This document shows, piece after piece, positions 6,430 to 8,819 of a DNA stretch of 8,819 bases. The stretch is from an uncultured Atopobiaceae bacterium (GTDB lineage: Bacteria > Actinomycetota > Coriobacteriia > Coriobacteriales > Atopobiaceae). The stretch's first letter is position 1, and every line of letters starts with the position of its first letter. Location: contig CALUJT010000077.1 in the NCBI GenBank assembly GCA_944321005.1, positions 1 to 8,819 on the forward strand, read 5' to 3'. The notes under the pieces are model-generated. The model saw nothing but the letters and a program-made list of their open reading frames with translations. It was not told the DNA's origin and ran no database searches. The position numbers were made by a program, and so were the translations under genes.

Positions 6430-8109
6430 ATGGCAGAGTTCGTGTATCAGCTGATCCGCGCCCGCAAGGCCGTCCACGACAAGGTCATCCTGGACGACGT
6501 CACGGTGGGCGTCTTCCCCGGCGCCAAGATCGGCGTGGTGGGACCCAACGGCGCCGGAAAGTCCACGCTGCTCAAGGTCATGGCCGGGCTCGAGGACGTC
6601 TCCAACGGCGAGGCCATGCTCAGCCCCGGCTACACCGTGGGCATCCTGCAGCAGGAGCCCCCGCTCGAAGAGGACAAGACCGTCCGCGAGAACATCGAGC
6701 TGGCCTTTGGCGACCTGCTCGCCAAGATCGAGCGCTTCAACCAGGTGAGCGCCGAGATGGCCGACCCCGACGCTGACTTCGACGCCCTCATGGCCGAGAT
6801 GGGCCAGCTCCAGGACGAGATTGACGCCGCCAACGGCTGGGACCTGGACTCTCAGCTCTCGCAGGCGATGGACGCGCTGCAGTGCCCGGACCCGGACGCG
6901 CCGGTCTCCATCCTCTCCGGCGGCGAGCGCCGTCGCGTGGCCCTCTGCAAGCTGCTCCTCGAGGCCCCCGACCTGCTGCTCCTTGACGAGCCCACCAACC
7001 ACCTGGACGCCGAGTCCGTGCTCTGGCTCGAGCAGTTCCTGCACAAGTACCCCGGCGCCGTCATGGCCGTCACGCACGACCGCTACTTCCTCGACGATGT
7101 TGCCGAGTGGATCTGCGAGGTCGACCGCGGGCAGCTCTACCCCTACGAGGGCAACTACTCCACCTACCTCGAGAAGAAGGCCGCGCGCCTGGAGTCCCAG
7201 AGCCAGCAGGACGCCCGCCGCGCCAAGAAGATGAAGTCCGAGCTCGAGTGGGTGCGCTCCAGCCCCAAGGCGCGTCAGGCCAAGAACCGCGCGCGCCTCG
7301 AGCGCTACGAGCAGATGGAGGCCGAGGCCCGCGCCTCCAAGCGCGTGGACTTCACGGACATCCACATCCCCGTGGGCCCGCGCCTGGGCGCCAAGGTGCT
7401 CGAGGCCGAGCACCTCTGCAAGAGCTTCGGAGACCGCGTGCTCATCGACGACCTGAGCTTCTCTCTGCCGCGCAACGGCATCGTGGGCGTGATCGGCCCC
7501 AACGGCGTGGGCAAGTCCACCCTGTTCAAGATGATCGTGGGCCAGGAGAGCCCGACGTCGGGCGCGCTCACGGTGGGCGAGACCGTCAAGCTCTCCTACG
7601 TTGACCAGATGCGCGCGGGCATCGACGCCGAGAAGAGCCTCTGGGAGGTCGTCTCGGACGGCAACGACTACATCCGCGTGGGCGAGACCGAGATCCCGAG
7701 CCGCGCCTACGTGGCGGCCTTTGGCTTCAAGGGCTCCGACCAGCAGAAGCGCGCCGGCGTCCTCTCCGGCGGCGAGCGCAACCGCCTGAACCTCGCGCTC
7801 ACCCTCAAGCAGGGCGGCAACCTGCTGCTGCTGGACGAGCCGACCAACGACCTCGACGTCGAGACCCTGGAGAGCCTAGAGGAGGCGCTCGAGGAGTTCC
7901 CCGGCTGCTCCGTGGTGATCTCCCACGACCGCTGGTTCCTCGACCGCGTGGCCACGCACATCCTCGCCTGGGAGGGCGACGACGAGAACCCCGGCCGCTG
8001 GCACTGGTTCGAGGGCAACTTCGAGGCGTACCAGGCCGACCGCGAGAGGCGCCTCGGCGCGGAGGCCTCCAAGCCCCACCGCCTGCACCGCAAGCTCACC
8101 CGCGACTAG
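6430..8109 (+). CDS. ettA: ABC-F ATPase, energy-dependent translational throttle protein EttA
   Basis: A soluble twin-ATPase that binds the ribosomal E site and gates entry into elongation according to ATP/ADP level (known for E. coli EttA). The 559 residues match the usual length of about 555. First domain: Walker A GPNGAGKST (38-46), arm subdomain about 94-140, signature LSGGE (162-166), Walker B LLLLDEPTNHLD (182-193) with catalytic E187, and H216. The linker (about 245-315) is charged and helical, with the EttA-type stretch SSPKARQAKNRARLERYE (277-294). Second domain: GPNGVGKST (356-364), LSGGE (445-449), LLLLDEPTND (465-474) with E470, and SHD (498-500). The run RWHWFEGNFEAYQ near the C terminus is typical of EttA rather than of resistance-type ABC-F proteins. 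There are no membrane segments. The ATG at 6430 has only a weak, distant AGAAGG about 12 bases upstream. It is divergent from ppaC and ends 76 bp before a strong terminator. Confidence 0.95.
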   Translation: MAEFVYQLIRARKAVHDKVILDDVTVGVFPGAKIGVVGPNGAGKSTLLKVMAGLEDVSNGEAMLSPGYTVGILQQEPPLEEDKTVRENIELAFGDLLAKIERFNQVSAEMADPDADFDALMAEMGQLQDEIDAANGWDLDSQLSQAMDALQCPDPDAPVSILSGGERRRVALCKLLLEAPDLLLLDEPTNHLDAESVLWLEQFLHKYPGAVMAVTHDRYFLDDVAEWICEVDRGQLYPYEGNYSTYLEKKAARLESQSQQDARRAKKMKSELEWVRSSPKARQAKNRARLERYEQMEAEARASKRVDFTDIHIPVGPRLGAKVLEAEHLCKSFGDRVLIDDLSFSLPRNGIVGVIGPNGVGKSTLFKMIVGQESPTSGALTVGETVKLSYVDQMRAGIDAEKSLWEVVSDGNDYIRVGETEIPSRAYVAAFGFKGSDQQKRAGVLSGGERNRLNLALTLKQGGNLLLLDEPTNDLDVETLESLEEALEEFPGCSVVISHDRWFLDRVATHILAWEGDDENPGRWHWFEGNFEAYQADRERRLGAEASKPHRLHRKLTRD

Positions 8110-8132
8110 GCTCGCTCTTCTCGGTGAACGGC

Positions 8133-8157
8133 GTCGATTTCCTGAAACATTATCGAC
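8133..8157. promoter_or_regulatory. Inverted repeat GTCGAT-N13-ATCGAC
   Basis: Perfect 6-bp arms (8133-8138 and 8152-8157) lie between the ettA stop and the terminator. The right arm overlaps the TCGACA that could be a -35 element at 8153-8158. It could be an operator for the dehydrogenase gene, or chance. Confidence 0.25.
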
Positions 8158-8183
8158 ACACAACGTCCACAAGACTGTAGAAT
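8153..8183 (+). promoter_or_regulatory. Possible promoter for the LDH/MDH gene
   Basis: TCGACA (8153-8158, 5 of 6 to the -35 consensus) and TAGAAT (8178-8183, 5 of 6 to the -10 consensus) are 19 bp apart, slightly long. Transcription would begin inside the following terminator hairpin, leaving an RNA with only part of the stem. This is the best promoter-like pair in this gap, but it is weak evidence. Confidence 0.3.
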
Positions 8184-8185
8184 TG

Positions 8186-8214
8186 AGGGGCGCCCCCCAA
8201 AGGCGCCCCTTTTT
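8186..8214 (+). terminator. Intrinsic terminator of ettA
   Basis: A 9-bp perfect stem, AGGGGCGCC (8186-8194) with GGCGCCCCT (8202-8210), a 7-base loop, and a run of five T (8210-8214). A classical rho-independent terminator on the plus strand, it separates ettA from the dehydrogenase gene. Confidence 0.92.
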
Positions 8215-8271
8215 ATGAGCCAGACATTCGAGAAGAGCGGCGCACCCGCGTCACGGCGATAGGAGAGCCTC

Positions 8272-8819
8272 ATGAAGTTGGACGGCATCAGGACCCGCAA
8301 GGCGGTCATCATCGGCGCGGGGCGCGTGGGCAGCCACGTGGCCCTCTGCCTCATGTTCCAGCACCTCGTGAACGAGATCGTCTTCGTAGACGTCAACGCC
8401 GACGCCGCGCGCGCCCAGGCCATCGACCTCGACGACCTGGCCTCCGGCCTCGGTGACTCCTTCACCATCCGCGTGGGCGACTACTCCGACTGCGCCGACG
8501 CGCACTTCGTGATCCTCACCGCCGGCCGCAGCCGCCGTCCGGGCGAGACGCGCCTCCAGATGCTCGACGGCACGATCAAGGTGCTCGACGGCATCGTGGG
8601 CCCGCTCAAGGAGTCCGGCTTCCACGGCATCCTGATCAGCGTCTCCAACCCGGCCGACATCGTGGTCGAGTACCTCTACCGCAAGCTCGGCCTGCCCCGC
8701 AACCAGGTCTTTGGCACGGGCACCTCGCTCGACTCCGCGCGTCTGCGCCGCGTCCTCTCCGAGACCATCGACGTCTCCAGCCGCCAGATCCAGGCCTTCT
8801 GCATGGGCGAGCACGGCGA
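8272..8819 (+). CDS. L-lactate/malate dehydrogenase family protein (3' end cut by window)
   Basis: NAD-dependent 2-hydroxyacid dehydrogenase; the first 182 of about 310 residues are present. The fold signatures are clear: NAD-binding GAGRVGS (15-21), D40 at the end of the second strand (NAD preference), SNPAD with N126 (124-130), GTSLDSARLRR (150-160) with D154 and R157, and the catalytic H181 in MGEHG. The overall style (GTSLDSARLR, E92 in PGETR) is that of L-lactate dehydrogenase. However, the position equivalent to LDH Gln102 is Arg (R88 in TAGRSRRPGETR, 83-94), the residue that gives malate dehydrogenases their preference for oxaloacetate. The real substrate is therefore uncertain, and I give no gene symbol. 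The ATG at 8272 follows AGGAGA by five bases. It is insulated from ettA by a terminator. Confidence 0.9.
   Translation, partial: MKLDGIRTRKAVIIGAGRVGSHVALCLMFQHLVNEIVFVDVNADAARAQAIDLDDLASGLGDSFTIRVGDYSDCADAHFVILTAGRSRRPGETRLQMLDGTIKVLDGIVGPLKESGFHGILISVSNPADIVVEYLYRKLGLPRNQVFGTGTSLDSARLRRVLSETIDVSSRQIQAFCMGEHG

Noticed and set aside
6234..6431. 66-residue N-terminal extension of the pyrophosphatase
   Set aside because: It is Arg-rich, crosses the divergent promoter region, and the catalytic GHLHPDTDS motif sits at the usual distance from the ATG at 6233, which has a strong ribosome binding site.
6295..7413. Minus-strand 372-codon frame opposite ettA
   Set aside because: Antisense to EttA's nucleotide-binding domains; Leu/Gly/Val/His-rich and without homology signs.

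Overview
The window comes from a high-GC bacterium. The style of the proteins, the GC-rich third codon positions and the gene set suggest a host-associated actinobacterium of the class Coriobacteriia (Olsenella/Atopobium/Collinsella-like). That placement is inference from recognition; there is no rRNA or marker gene here to settle it.

Layout. Five genes lie on the minus strand and two on the plus strand. On the minus strand, in order of transcription: a family II inorganic pyrophosphatase with a regulatory CBS/DRTGG insert (4566-6233); a strong hairpin (4491-4520); a YfbR-type 5'-deoxynucleotidase (3837-4448); the tRNA m7G46 methyltransferase TrmB (2944-3780); an uncharacterised 586-residue protein that looks like an N-terminal OST-HTH/LOTUS RNA-binding domain, a long acidic Pro-Glu linker and a C-terminal DUF3825-like domain (1103-2863); a 361-bp gap holding a symmetric set of repeats (742-1102); and the first 247 residues of a eukaryote-type NADP-dependent isocitrate dehydrogenase (1-741, cut by the window edge). 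From the divergent region 6234-6429, the plus strand carries the ABC-F translation factor EttA (6430-8109). It ends near a clear intrinsic terminator (8186-8214), followed by the start of an L-lactate/malate dehydrogenase family gene (8272 to the edge).

How the genes relate. Most are housekeeping. Pyrophosphatase and deoxynucleotidase deal with pyrophosphate and nucleotide pools. TrmB, EttA and, by inference, the OST-HTH protein act on RNA or translation. Isocitrate dehydrogenase and the LDH/MDH homologue belong to central carbon metabolism. yfbR, trmB and the OST-HTH gene run in one direction with gaps of 56 and 80 bp and may be co-transcribed.

Most unusual points: (1) a 24-codon in-frame tandem duplication in the OST-HTH gene, each copy being a near-perfect 56-bp palindrome, like a palindromic element lodged in a coding region; (2) four copies of a short repeat placed with mirror symmetry, two direct and two inverted, each pair exactly 40 bp apart, between that gene and icd; (3) an LDH-like enzyme with Arg at the substrate-specificity position where lactate dehydrogenases have Gln; (4) the OST-HTH/DUF3825 protein itself. 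No complete new defence or mobile system is visible.
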